A stretch of 64,000 bases of DNA. It comes from Rhizobiaceae bacterium (lineage in GTDB: Bacteria; Pseudomonadota; Alphaproteobacteria; Rhizobiales; Rhizobiaceae). The translations under genes and the position numbers were made by a program. Positions within the stretch are counted from its first letter, which is position 1. Each line of letters begins with the position of its first letter. The notes beneath the pieces were generated by a model. The model saw nothing but the letters and a program-made list of their open reading frames with translations. It was not told the origin of the DNA and did no database searches. Shown here piece after piece: positions 1 through 9,111 of the stretch. Where the stretch lies: positions 34,424 through 98,423 of the forward strand of contig JAEPMD010000016.1 in the NCBI GenBank assembly GCA_017644105.1, given 5' to 3'.

Positions 1-650
1 ATCCTGAAAGCCAGCTCGTTTCAGTTTCGCTGCTTGATACGGAAGGGCCGACAAGCCGTCGCGATTTTCGTGGCAGTAACATTGGTGCGCAAGTGGTACA
101 TGCGCCTGATCCGTTGTTAACTCAGGCGACTAAACAGAAGTGGGAAGTGCGCTATGTTAATGCGGATCGAGCTCATGGTGGAAAGTTCATTGGTGATCGC
201 TATGAACTAACACCAGAAGAGATTAGCGTGCTGAGCGAAGAAATTATCGAGCCATTGGGTTGTTATGTTCCTGAAGAGGAGATGACCGAAGAAGAATTGG
301 CTGAAAAAGAACGTCTTGAGGCTGAGGCACTCGCGGCAGAAGAGGCGGCACAGGCAGCGCTTGAAGCGGAGGAGGCGAAAAACGCCGAACCAGGTATGAT
401 CGACAATGTGTTGGCATTTGTAGGCCTGGGCGGTTCTGGTGATGACGAAATGGCTCTTGAAGAGGGTATGACGGAAGAAAACGCCAATATTTATCCCGGT
501 GACAAAGCTGAAATGGAAGCCGAACAAATGGAAAATGAAAAAGGTTTCTTTGATGGTCTCTTACAAATGGTTGGTTTGGGTTCGGATGAGAATTCGGCAC
601 AAAATGAACAAGAAGTTGACGTTTTGGGGACAAAAATCCGCTACAATTAA
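1..650 (+). CDS. Unknown protein with acidic C-terminal tail, 5' end outside the window
   Basis: The frame is open from the left edge (first full codon at position 3) to the TAA ending at 650, so the start lies upstream. A GTG at 93 is available, but the residues before it read as ordinary coding sequence and I treat the gene as truncated. The visible part has a globular segment with an E/L-rich end, then a strongly acidic, Ala- and Glu-rich tail. The tail holds two similar short motifs, DNVLAFVGLGGSG and DGLLQMVGLGSDE, each beside a Met/Glu-rich stretch, which suggests an internal duplication. I do not recognise the family. A 92-base gap separates it from the next gene. Confidence 0.6.
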   Translation, partial: PESQLVSVSLLDTEGPTSRRDFRGSNIGAQVVHAPDPLLTQATKQKWEVRYVNADRAHGGKFIGDRYELTPEEISVLSEEIIEPLGCYVPEEEMTEEELAEKERLEAEALAAEEAAQAALEAEEAKNAEPGMIDNVLAFVGLGGSGDDEMALEEGMTEENANIYPGDKAEMEAEQMENEKGFFDGLLQMVGLGSDENSAQNEQEVDVLGTKIRYN

Positions 651-742
651 GTTCCAGGAATATATCTTTACGTAAACTGAATTGATTTTCTTCATCTTGA
701 ATCTGATGCGATAATCAGTTGTGAAGTTTGTAGGAGATAATT

Positions 743-1489
743 TTGCAAAATTTGCCTGAACCCAAAGCTTTAGATGCTGCGCTATCAATCTGGCGTTATC
801 ACTGTTTGGATGAGAAGATACCACGTGATATTCCTAGCTTTGATTTGATTGTAGGTCTGGGTAGCTATGACACGCGAGTGGCTGAGCGATGCGCGGAACT
901 CTATCAAAATGCCGTCTCAGATAAGATTGTCTTCACCGGTGCGTTCGGCAATTGGACTAAAGATAAATTTGACAAAACTGAAGCCGAAACTTTTGCGGAT
1001 GTCGCTATAGAACACGGGGTGCCCGAAGAGGATATTATCATTGAAGATAAAGCGACCAATACTGGCGAAAACATTCTAAATGTTAAGGCAATGTATCCCA
1101 ACATTAAAACAGTGGTATTTGTCACCAAGCCACAAATGCAAAGACGCTGCCGCGCAACCGTTGAAAAACAATGGCCAGATATCAAGGCTGTTGTGACTGC
1201 GCCGAACCACACGATTGTATCACAACCTGTTGGGGACATGGACTTAGAGAAAGTCGTGCATGAATTGGTTGGTACGCACTGGCGTACACGTGCCTATGCC
1301 AAGTTGGGTTATCAAACCAAACAGGATGCCGATGAGCGCGCAGAAGAAGCCTTTAAAGCGCTTGTCGAGCAGGGATATACCAAACATCTCCCCGAAGATT
1401 GGGAAGATGTTTTATCTGAAGACCTTTCCGAAGATGTGCCCGAAGAATTGTCAGAGGATCTAGATTCAGAAGAGCTGCAAGAAGCTTAA
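743..1489 (+). CDS. YdcF/DUF218-family protein
   Basis: This 248-residue protein has the DUF218 (YdcF/SanA-like) pattern: a short helical N-terminus, then a hydrophobic strand with a Gly turn (LIVGLGSYDTRVAERCAEL), a FTGAFGNWT segment, the EDKATNTGENI motif and a later VTKPQMQRRC segment. The ENTxxN-like motif marks the family. Members are of uncertain biochemistry, some tied to envelope or vancomycin-sensitivity phenotypes. The start is TTG at 743, supported by AGGAG at 732-736 with six bases of spacing. No signal peptide is visible, so it is probably cytoplasmic. The last 30 residues are a repetitive acidic tail (SEDL, PEEL and similar), not part of the usual domain. It converges on lysS with a 22-base gap. 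Confidence 0.75.
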   Translation: MQNLPEPKALDAALSIWRYHCLDEKIPRDIPSFDLIVGLGSYDTRVAERCAELYQNAVSDKIVFTGAFGNWTKDKFDKTEAETFADVAIEHGVPEEDIIIEDKATNTGENILNVKAMYPNIKTVVFVTKPQMQRRCRATVEKQWPDIKAVVTAPNHTIVSQPVGDMDLEKVVHELVGTHWRTRAYAKLGYQTKQDADERAEEAFKALVEQGYTKHLPEDWEDVLSEDLSEDVPEELSEDLDSEELQEA

Positions 1490-1511
1490 ATTCTTGATTT
1501 TTGACTTGCGG

Positions 1512-3014
1512 CTAGTTCTTCGTCTTCTGCGCCGGGAATAAAATCACATCGCGAATAGACTGTGCGTTGGTTAGAAGCATGATGGCGCGATCAATCCCGA
1601 TGCCGATACCGGCAGCTGGCGGCATGCCGTGATCCATAGCTTCTAGGAAATCTTCATCTAAAACGCGTTCTTTCTCACCACGCGCTTGTGCCTGTTCGAC
1701 TTGCTCAACCATGCGGGCACGCTGCTCGACAGGGTCGTTGAGCTCGGAGAAAGCATTGGCAATTTCCCAACCATTGATGAAGGTTTCAAAACGCTCAACA
1801 AGACGTGGCTCGCCTGGAACTTCTTTCGCAAATGGCGAGATGTCTTTTGGCATATGCGTGACGTGGGATGGTTGGATCAGTAGGTGCTCGGCCTTTTCTT
1901 CAAAAACCAGCGCGAGCATTTCGCCCCATGTGCCATCTTCATCAATTTCAACACCAGGTAAAACACTTTTTGCAGCTGCGCGCGCATCCGCATCGTTATC
2001 AATGGCGAGGAAATCAATGCCGGTCGTGTCTTTCACAGCTTCAGGCATTGGCACACGTTTAAACGGCGCTGCAAATGAAATTGTCTTGTCGCCGAATTCC
2101 ACATCTGTTGTGCCATAGATATCTTGTGCGACACGCGCAAACATGCGCTCAACCAAATCCATCGCATCAGTGTAATCATGATAGGACCAATAGGCTTCCA
2201 TCATGGTGAATTCTGGATTGTGGCGGGTTGAGACACCTTCATTTCTGAAGTTTCTGTTGATCTCAAATACTTTGTCAGAGATACCGCCAACTAGTGCACG
2301 CTTGAGATAAAGTTCAGGCGCGATGCGCAAATACATATCCATATCAAGCGTATTGTGATGTGTCATAAATGGATCAGCTGTCGCGCCGCCATAGACGGGG
2401 TGCAACATTGGCGTTTCAATTTCCATGAAACCATCATCTTCCATAAAGCGACGGATGCCAGATACAATGCGGGCACGTTGCTGAAGACGCGCTTTAGACT
2501 CTTCATTTGACATCAGATCGAGATAGCGCTTGCGATAGCGTGTCTCAACATCGGTCAAGCCATGATATTTCTCAGGCATTGGCTTGAGTGTTTTACAAAG
2601 CATGGTGATCTCAGTCGCATTGACCGTCAACTCACCACGTGGCGTGCGACGCACTTCGCCGGTGACACCAATGATATCGCCAATATCGATAAATTGAAGT
2701 AATTCGCGAACTTCTTCGGACGCATTGTTTTTATGCGTGAAGATTTGCACCTTGCCATTGGCATCGCGCATATCCATGAACATGCCATTGTTGCGCGATG
2801 AATAAATACGGCCGGCAACGGTAACAATGTCACCTGTTAAATGACCATCTTCGATGTCGGCATATTTTTCCATCAACTCGCCATTGGTAATGGTGCGGTG
2901 AAATTTGGTTGGGAACAAATTGCCAGCAAGCTCTTCCATACGTTCGCGTTTTTGCAAACGCACTTCGCTTGCGTCAGTCGATAGGGCTTCTTCTTCGTTT
3001 TTATTATCAGTCAT
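1512..3014 (-). CDS. lysS: Lysyl-tRNA synthetase, class II
   Basis: The enzyme charges tRNA-Lys with lysine in the cytoplasm. The 500-residue length fits class II LysRS. An N-terminal OB-fold anticodon-binding domain (about residues 60-160, including VTVAGRIYSSRNNGMFMD) is followed by a class II catalytic core. Motif 2 is visible as FRNEGVSTRHNPEF and motif 3 as GIGIGIDRAIMLLT near the C-terminus. The start is ATG at 3014 (MTDNKNEE). It sits 35 bases or so downstream of gltX on the same strand, so both synthetases are probably cotranscribed. Many alphaproteobacteria use a class I LysRS instead, so the class II type deserves notice. Confidence 0.95.
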   Translation of the reverse strand: MTDNKNEEEALSTDASEVRLQKRERMEELAGNLFPTKFHRTITNGELMEKYADIEDGHLTGDIVTVAGRIYSSRNNGMFMDMRDANGKVQIFTHKNNASEEVRELLQFIDIGDIIGVTGEVRRTPRGELTVNATEITMLCKTLKPMPEKYHGLTDVETRYRKRYLDLMSNEESKARLQQRARIVSGIRRFMEDDGFMEIETPMLHPVYGGATADPFMTHHNTLDMDMYLRIAPELYLKRALVGGISDKVFEINRNFRNEGVSTRHNPEFTMMEAYWSYHDYTDAMDLVERMFARVAQDIYGTTDVEFGDKTISFAAPFKRVPMPEAVKDTTGIDFLAIDNDADARAAAKSVLPGVEIDEDGTWGEMLALVFEEKAEHLLIQPSHVTHMPKDISPFAKEVPGEPRLVERFETFINGWEIANAFSELNDPVEQRARMVEQVEQAQARGEKERVLDEDFLEAMDHGMPPAAGIGIGIDRAIMLLTNAQSIRDVILFPAQKTKN

Positions 3015-3049
3015 ATTGGTCTCTAATATTTACCGCTATTGTTAGCTTC

Positions 3050-4525
3050 TTACGCGTCTTGTGATTGATCAGATGTATCAAGAGACGCGTGCAATGCATC
3101 ACTTGCCACTTTCAATCTTTGGCGGACCATCGCGCGACCAAGCAGAACCATGGCGTCAAACAACGGCAGTGAACGAGGTGAGCCGCTAACGGCAACAAAT
3201 AAAGGCGGTGTTAATTTACCAAGCTTTGTTTCAAGACCTTCGGCCACCACACGAAGCGTTTCTTCAATGCTTTCACGGTTCCAATCATCCATGTCATCAA
3301 GGGCAGGGCGCACGGCATCAATTACTTCAAGACATTTTTCTGGTGGGTTCTTTTTAATGTTAGCAAAGGATTCAGCTGTCACGCCAACATCGCCTTTGAG
3401 AAGGAAGCCCGCAAGATCTGGCAATTCCGAGAATGTTTGAATGCGCGTTTGTGCAAGCAACAAACCTTCTTTGAGTTTGTCGTTTTCACTCGCCCATTCA
3501 AGAACGCGTGCCAAAAACTCTTCCGGCGTCAGCTTTTCACGCAACCAGCGTGCGTTGAGCCAATCAAGCTTTTGAACATCAAATACAGCACCAGCTTTTG
3601 ACAATTTGTCCGGATCAAAGCGTTCTACCAGCTCGTCGAGATCCATCAATTCATCACCCTCTGAGATTTGGATGAAGAATAGGCCAAGGAAATTGGTCAA
3701 TGCTTCTGGCAAATGCCCAAGCCCAGCATAATAAGACATGGATGTCGGGTTTTTGCGTTTTGATAGTTTTGATTTATCCGCACCACGCATCAATGGAAGA
3801 TGGGTAAACTCTGGAGCTTCCCAGCCAAGATATTGATAAAGCAAAATGTGTTTTGGCGTTGACGAAATCCATTCCTCACCACGTGCCACATGGGTAATTT
3901 TCATCAGGTGATCATCAACCACATTAGCCATGTGATAGGTTGGCATGCCATCGCTTTTTTGGATGACTTGCATATCCACAGCGTCCCATGGGATTTCAAC
4001 TTCACCATAGCCGCCGTCAACATATTTACATGAACCTTCGGTTGGGATTTTCATCCGAATAACCGGAACTTCACCGCGTGCTTCGCGTTCTGCAATTTCT
4101 TCAGGCGTTAAGCGAAGGCCAGCACCGTTATAGCGTGGTGTTTTACCTTGCGAAATTTGGAATGCGCGCATTTCTTCCAATTCTTCTTGCGTCGTAAAAC
4201 ACTTGAAGGCGTGGCCAGCTTCAAGCAGCTGGTCAACATATTGGCCATAAATATGTTTGCGTTCGCTTTGGCGATAAGGCCCATAATCCCCGCCAACATC
4301 TGGACCTTCAGACCAATCAAGACCCATCCAGCGCAAGCTGTCATAAACTGTTTGCTCAAATTCTGGTTTTGAGCGTGTGGCATCGGTATCTTCGATGCGC
4401 AAAATGAGTTCACCACCCATTTTTTTGGCAAAGAGATAGTTATAAAGCGCAGTATATGCTGTGCCGATATGTGGCTCGCCAGTTGGGGAGGGGGCGAGGC
4501 GTACCCTTACATCTTTATTGGTCAT
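3050..4525 (-). CDS. gltX: Glutamyl-tRNA synthetase
   Basis: This is a class I synthetase that charges tRNA-Glu, and in alphaproteobacteria it commonly also misacylates tRNA-Gln for the GatCAB route. The HIGH-type motif is seen in APSPTGEPHIGTAYTAL at the N-terminus, and the KMSKS-type motif as KSKLSKRKN near residue 245. The length of about 491 residues is typical. I chose ATG at 4525 (MTNKDVRVRLAPSP); an upstream GTG at 4537 would add four residues but lacks a ribosome binding site. lysS follows in the same direction with a short gap, suggesting an operon. Confidence 0.95.
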   Translation of the reverse strand: MTNKDVRVRLAPSPTGEPHIGTAYTALYNYLFAKKMGGELILRIEDTDATRSKPEFEQTVYDSLRWMGLDWSEGPDVGGDYGPYRQSERKHIYGQYVDQLLEAGHAFKCFTTQEELEEMRAFQISQGKTPRYNGAGLRLTPEEIAEREARGEVPVIRMKIPTEGSCKYVDGGYGEVEIPWDAVDMQVIQKSDGMPTYHMANVVDDHLMKITHVARGEEWISSTPKHILLYQYLGWEAPEFTHLPLMRGADKSKLSKRKNPTSMSYYAGLGHLPEALTNFLGLFFIQISEGDELMDLDELVERFDPDKLSKAGAVFDVQKLDWLNARWLREKLTPEEFLARVLEWASENDKLKEGLLLAQTRIQTFSELPDLAGFLLKGDVGVTAESFANIKKNPPEKCLEVIDAVRPALDDMDDWNRESIEETLRVVAEGLETKLGKLTPPLFVAVSGSPRSLPLFDAMVLLGRAMVRQRLKVASDALHASLDTSDQSQDA

Positions 4526-4648
4526 TGTGATGATCACTCAATTCGGACGAAAACGTCGGATAATATATGTGCCGCGTTAGGCCATATTACCGACGATACG
4601 TCAAGTGTTGCGCGTATGATTGTCGCTATTGGGTTAATTCAGCTGGAA

Positions 4649-5584
4649 TTAGCTGCCGATATGCGTTTGTCCGCGTTTTTTAGCCAATTCAACTTGTTTT
4701 TGTCGATCTCGAAAACGTGCACGATCTTCATCAGTTTTCTGATCAATGCAATGCAGGCAAGAAATACCCTTTTCATAGCTTGGGAGAAGCTTTTCTTCTT
4801 CCGATAATGGCATGCGGCAAGCATGGCATTGATCGTAGTCGCCTTGCGCCAAGCCATGGCCGACGGACACGCGTTCGTCAAAGACAAAACAATCGCCCTG
4901 CCATTTGCTGTCTTCAGGCTCCACAGTTTCAAGATATTTCAAAATGCCACCTTTGAGATGAAACACTTCGTCAAAGCCTTCTTGCTTCATAAAGGCCGTT
5001 GATTTTTCACATCTGATTCCGCCAGTGCAGAACATGGCGATTTTAGTGTTTTTGTTGAGATCTTTTTGCGCACGCACCCAATCTGGAAATTCGCGGAAAG
5101 TCTTGGTTTGGGGATCAACTGCACCTTCGAATGTGCCGATTGCCACCTCGTAATCGTTTCGTGTATCGATGACGATCGTGTCAGGATCTGAAATTAGCGC
5201 GTTCCAATCTTTAGATTCGACATAGGTGCCTACGATCTCATTGGGATCGATATTTTCAACACCCATTGTGACAATTTCCTTTTTCAATCGAACTTTCATC
5301 CGATAAAAAGGCATTTCATCTGTAAAGCTTTCTTTGTGCTCAAGATTTTTAAAAATATCTTTTGCGCGGATAAATTTTAAAAGCGCGTCGATATTTTCTC
5401 GAGCACCAGCAACGGTTCCATTTATGCCTTCATGTGCTAGAAGCAGCGTGCCTTTAATGTTGTTCTTTACACAAAACGCCAAAAGGGGTTCCCGAAATTC
5501 TTCAAATTTGGGAAACGAAGCAAAATGATATAGCGCTGCAACGACGATTGGCAGGTTCGTTTGGGTAGATGATAATTTTGTCAT
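4649..5584 (-). CDS. trhO: tRNA uridine-34 hydroxylase, rhodanese type (TrhO/YceA)
   Basis: TrhO hydroxylates C5 of the wobble uridine in certain tRNAs by an oxygen-dependent route. The protein has the UPF0176 N-terminal domain (residues about 10-115, with [16 protein letters not shown]), then a rhodanese domain whose catalytic cysteine lies in [14 protein letters not shown]-terminal Cys-rich part follows (CHACRMPL and CLHC). I prefer ATG at 5584 (MTKLSSTQ), although an ATG at 5626 would add fourteen residues; neither has a clear ribosome binding site. It is transcribed away from eda, with about 145 bases between them. Confidence 0.88.
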   Translation of the reverse strand: MTKLSSTQTNLPIVVAALYHFASFPKFEEFREPLLAFCVKNNIKGTLLLAHEGINGTVAGARENIDALLKFIRAKDIFKNLEHKESFTDEMPFYRMKVRLKKEIVTMGVENIDPNEIVGTYVESKDWNALISDPDTIVIDTRNDYEVAIGTFEGAVDPQTKTFREFPDWVRAQKDLNKNTKIAMFCTGGIRCEKSTAFMKQEGFDEVFHLKGGILKYLETVEPEDSKWQGDCFVFDERVSVGHGLAQGDYDQCHACRMPLSEEEKLLPSYEKGISCLHCIDQKTDEDRARFRDRQKQVELAKKRGQTHIGS

Positions 5585-5728
5585 GATGAGTTTGGAAATA
5601 GTATTTAATAACGCAAAGTGCAACATTGTCTATCACAAGAAATCATGCTCAAGATAGGGCTACAGGGTGGACATTTTGACCTAACGCATCTAATTGGTGC
5701 AATCAAATCGATTTAATGAGGATAAAAT

Positions 5729-6385
5729 ATGCCGAATAAAGTAAACATGGCTGATAAAACGCAGAATCTTTTGGACGTTTTGAAGCTTCAACCTGTCGTT
5801 CCTGTTTTGGTGGTTGATGATGTTAATTCAGCTGTTTTGCTCGCACGCGCCCTTGTTGCAGGGGGATTACGCGCGATTGAAGTGACTTTAAGAACGCCTG
5901 CTGGTTTGGATGCGATCCGCGCTGTGGCTGATCAGGTGGAAGGCGCCGTCCCTGGTGCTGGCACTGTATTGGATGCTGCTCAATACGAGCAGGCAGTTGA
6001 TGCTGGATCGCAATTTATTGTGTCTCCCGGCACGACACTTGAGCTTCTAGATTATGCAAAAACATCTTCTGTACCGATGTTGCCAGGTGCAGCAACAGCA
6101 AGTGAAGTAATGGCTTTGCGCGAAGAAGGCTATAAAGTCCTCAAATTCTTCCCAGCTGAACAGGCAGGTGGCGCAAGCTATCTTAAATCATTGTCGTCAC
6201 CGCTGGCTGACATGATGTTCTGCCCAACAGGTGGCATTAATCTCAAAAATGCCAATGACTATCTGTCGCTACCAAATGTTGTTTGTGTAGGTGGCTCTTG
6301 GGTTGCGCCAAAAGCACTTGTGCAAGCAGGTGATTGGGACGGCATTACCACATTGGCAAAAGAAGCATTTGAACTTGCCAATTAA
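5729..6385 (+). CDS. eda: 2-dehydro-3-deoxy-phosphogluconate aldolase (KDPG/KHG aldolase)
   Basis: The enzyme splits KDPG into pyruvate and glyceraldehyde 3-phosphate in the Entner-Doudoroff pathway. The 218 residues form the class I aldolase barrel: the conserved Glu lies in IEVTLRTPAGL, the GAGTVLDA loop and SPGTT loop are present, and the Schiff-base lysine is in LKFFPAEQAGG. The C-terminal CPTGGINLKN phosphate-binding loop is also there. The ATG at 5729 follows GAGG at 5718-5721. The gene stands alone between trhO (divergent) and the molybdate transporter, 85 bases downstream. Confidence 0.93.
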   Translation: MPNKVNMADKTQNLLDVLKLQPVVPVLVVDDVNSAVLLARALVAGGLRAIEVTLRTPAGLDAIRAVADQVEGAVPGAGTVLDAAQYEQAVDAGSQFIVSPGTTLELLDYAKTSSVPMLPGAATASEVMALREEGYKVLKFFPAEQAGGASYLKSLSSPLADMMFCPTGGINLKNANDYLSLPNVVCVGGSWVAPKALVQAGDWDGITTLAKEAFELAN

Positions 6386-6470
6386 TATCGGGTGATCTCA
6401 CCTTCTATATTGAGATTGAAAACTCTCTTCACCAAGCCTATGCTAGCCAAGGTCTAGGGTTGGAACTGTT

Positions 6471-7955
6471 ATGCGTTGTTTTATAAAATATATTTGGTTG
6501 TTGATCAGTGTATTTTTGATATCCGCAGCTGTGACAGTACCAGCCTCTTCGCAGGACCGAGTTGTCGTCTTTGCGGCGAGCAGCATGAAAGATGCGCTCG
6601 ATCAAATTTCAGCTTTGTTTGAGGCGGACCATCCCGAGATTGATATAGTTCTATCCTATGCATCATCGGGCGTGCTGGCACGTCAAATTGTAAATGATGC
6701 ACCCGTAGATATATTCGTCTCAGCCAGTACGGACTGGATGAATCACCTCGTTGAACAGAACAGCGTTAAATTAAATAACATCAAGTCATTAGCGGAAAAT
6801 AAACTGGTTGTCGTCGCGCCGGAAAATACGTCTGATAACGGTGATTGGCGTAAGATATTGGAGCGCGGGCGCTTTGTTATGGGCGATCCATCGCATGTGC
6901 CAGCGGGGATTTATGCCAAACGGGCTTTGGAGGCGCAATCTCTTTGGAATGGCGCTTCGCAAAACGCAGTCTTTGCAGAGAATATCCGTGTCGCGCTTGG
7001 CATCGTTGAACGCGAAGAAGTTGGTGCTGGTATTTTATATCAATCAGATGTGCAGCTGTCTGATGGATTGCAGATTATTCACACATTTTCCGATACTGAT
7101 CATGCTAAGATTTCTTATCCTGTTGCAGGCTTAAATGCAGCAAATGATGCAGCTCGTATCTTCTTCAATTATCTCTTTACCGAGGGCACTCAATCAACGC
7201 TTGGCACCTATGGATTTAGCCGCGTTGAAACAGAGACTTCCCTTGGAGCAGTCACGCGTCCAACAACTAAAACTCCAACCCCCAATCTTTGGCCGATTAT
7301 ATTCTTGTCCCTTCAGGTGGCTTTGGTGGCAATGTTATTCGCTGTGCCATTGGCATATGCCGTTGCATTTCTTTTGGCTCGGTATGAGTTTCGCGGCAAA
7401 GCGTTTGTGCAAGCCTTGGTGATAACGCCGCTTGTTATGCCGCCTGTTGTGACCGGGTATCTGCTTTTGCTTTTATTTGGCAATAAGGGAGAGATTGGGC
7501 AATTGCTAACTTATTTCGGGATCGAATTTGCCTTCAGATGGACGGGTGCTGCGCTCGCCGCTGGCCTGATGGCATTTCCATTACTGGTGCGACCTATGCG
7601 GCTTTCGATTGAGGCGATTGACCAAGGAATTGTCGAAGCGGCCAATACACTGGGCGCCGATGCTTGGACACGTTTTCGTACGGTGTTTTTGCCTTTGTCG
7701 TTACCAGGTATTATAGCGGGTGCCGTCTTGGGATTTGCAAAGTCACTGGGTGAATTTGGCGCGACCATCACATTCGTCTCCAATATTCCAGACGAAACGC
7801 AGACGCTTTCCTTGGCGATCTATTCTTTCTTACAAAGTCCCAATGGTGATAATGCGGCATTGACACTGATGTTGATCTCGATTGCCATTGCACTGGGTGC
7901 TGTTCTGTTGTCAGAAATGGTATCCTCACGTCTTTATCGTAAAGGTCAGATGTGA
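6471..7955 (+). CDS. modAB: Molybdate ABC transporter, fused ModA (binding protein) and ModB (permease)
   Basis: One 494-residue frame holds both halves of the importer. Residues 1-27 are a signal peptide. Residues about 28-248 are a ModA-type molybdate-binding protein, opening with VVVFAASSMKDAL and keeping the SASTDWMN and GDPSHVPAG ligand loops. After a short linker, residues about 270-490 are a ModB permease with five membrane segments and the EAA loop (EAANTLGADAWTRFRTVFLP), which contacts the ATPase. Five segments with an external N-terminus would leave ModA in the periplasm and the EAA loop in the cytoplasm, so the topology works. modC follows with overlapping codons. ModA and ModB are usually separate genes, so this fusion is unusual. 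Confidence 0.9.
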   Translation: MRCFIKYIWLLISVFLISAAVTVPASSQDRVVVFAASSMKDALDQISALFEADHPEIDIVLSYASSGVLARQIVNDAPVDIFVSASTDWMNHLVEQNSVKLNNIKSLAENKLVVVAPENTSDNGDWRKILERGRFVMGDPSHVPAGIYAKRALEAQSLWNGASQNAVFAENIRVALGIVEREEVGAGILYQSDVQLSDGLQIIHTFSDTDHAKISYPVAGLNAANDAARIFFNYLFTEGTQSTLGTYGFSRVETETSLGAVTRPTTKTPTPNLWPIIFLSLQVALVAMLFAVPLAYAVAFLLARYEFRGKAFVQALVITPLVMPPVVTGYLLLLLFGNKGEIGQLLTYFGIEFAFRWTGAALAAGLMAFPLLVRPMRLSIEAIDQGIVEAANTLGADAWTRFRTVFLPLSLPGIIAGAVLGFAKSLGEFGATITFVSNIPDETQTLSLAIYSFLQSPNGDNAALTLMLISIAIALGAVLLSEMVSSRLYRKGQM

Positions 7956-9031
7956 TGCTTGACCTTAAAATAGAGAAAGAATTTCAGAGCTTTAAGCTAG
8001 ATATCGCATTTCAATCAAATGCGCCCGTTACAGCATTGTTCGGACGTTCGGGCGCCGGTAAATCCACAATACTCAAGTTGATTGCAGGATTGGCTAAACC
8101 GGATCGTGGCGAGATTATGCTTGATGATCAAACTCTATTTAGTGACGCATCTGGAATTGATTTACCTGCGCATAAACGCGGGCTTGGGATGGTGTTTCAA
8201 GATGCAAGATTATTCCCGCATTACGATGTGAAAACAAACCTCACCTATGCCAATTGGGCTGGTGGGCGGAAAGCTGATTTAGAGTTTTCGCGCGTGGTCG
8301 ACTTACTTGGTTTGGCGCATTTATTGAAACGCCAACCTCAAAACCTCTCAGGTGGGGAGAAACAGCGTGTTGCTATTGGCAGAGCGCTTTTGTCCAATCC
8401 AAGTCTTTTATTACTCGATGAACCTCTGGCTTCGCTCGATATCGAACGAAAACGAGCGCTTTTGCCATTTTTAAAGGCCATTCGAGATGAGTTTAAAATT
8501 CCGATGGTTCTTGTTTCGCACGATCCAATGGATGTTCATCAATTGGCTGAACAGCTGGTGATTATCGATGAAGGCCAAGTGGTTGAAAAGGGTAATGTTC
8601 GCGAAGTCTTTGCAAGCCATGCTATGCAGGAGCGTTTGGGTGAACGAAACCAAAGCGCAATCATTGAAGCTGAGATTTCTGGATTTGAACCGGAATATGG
8701 ACTGACGGTGTTTTCGGTTGGGAATCCGTCTTCAGGTGCTGCTATAAGGATTCATACAGATGAGAATATCGGTGAGGGGCCTTTACGGTTACTCATCCAT
8801 GCGCGTGATGTTGCTTTAGCATTGTCTAAACCTAGCGACACGAGCCTGCAAAACTGTCTGTCAGCAAAAGTCACAGAGATAAGTGTAAGTGATAACGCAC
8901 ATATGATGATTGCTTGTGATGTGGAAGGCCAGAAGCTGTTTTCGCAGATTACGAAAAAGTCGTTTGATGAATTGAAATTAGAACCTGGAAAGAAGGTTTT
9001 CGCGCTGATTAAGTCCGTTGCACTAGCGTAA
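7955..9031 (+). CDS. modC: Molybdate ABC transporter ATP-binding protein
   Basis: ModC drives molybdate import with the upstream fused ModA-ModB protein. The Walker A motif is FGRSGAGKST, the signature is LSGGEKQRVAIGRALL, Walker B is LLLLDEPLASLD, and the switch histidine is in LVSHDPMD. The C-terminal third (about residues 285-358) is a Mop/TOBE-like domain typical of ModC. The ATG at 7955 overlaps the modAB stop as TGATG, so translation is coupled; a GTG at 7952 is an alternative with AGG at 7943-7945. A ribonucleotide terminator lies 120 bases downstream, but it may belong to a separate small RNA. Confidence 0.93.
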   Translation: MLDLKIEKEFQSFKLDIAFQSNAPVTALFGRSGAGKSTILKLIAGLAKPDRGEIMLDDQTLFSDASGIDLPAHKRGLGMVFQDARLFPHYDVKTNLTYANWAGGRKADLEFSRVVDLLGLAHLLKRQPQNLSGGEKQRVAIGRALLSNPSLLLLDEPLASLDIERKRALLPFLKAIRDEFKIPMVLVSHDPMDVHQLAEQLVIIDEGQVVEKGNVREVFASHAMQERLGERNQSAIIEAEISGFEPEYGLTVFSVGNPSSGAAIRIHTDENIGEGPLRLLIHARDVALALSKPSDTSLQNCLSAKVTEISVSDNAHMMIACDVEGQKLFSQITKKSFDELKLEPGKKVFALIKSVALA

Positions 9032-9072
9032 TGTGTTAGTAAAAACTTACAGGCATATTCTTGGTTGTATAA

Positions 9073-9099
9073 GTTAACACTCTGTTAACTATATTTAAC
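9073..9099 (+). promoter_or_regulatory. Cluster of CtrA-type TTAA boxes
   Basis: Three TTAA cores occur at 9074-9077, 9085-9088 and 9095-9098. The first two are spaced exactly seven bases, giving the canonical CtrA arrangement (GTTAAC, five bases, GTTAAC). The third follows after six bases. They lie beyond the modC stop and no protein gene begins downstream on this strand. The nearest downstream element is the hairpin RNA ending at the terminator at 9153-9183, so the boxes probably serve that RNA. This is inferred from the motif alone. Confidence 0.55.
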
Positions 9100-9111
9100 C
9101 ATACTAATCCC

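Noticed and set aside
207..633. Minus-strand frames opposite the first gene
   Set aside because: They mirror the Glu-rich codons of the real gene and have no start signals or known domains.
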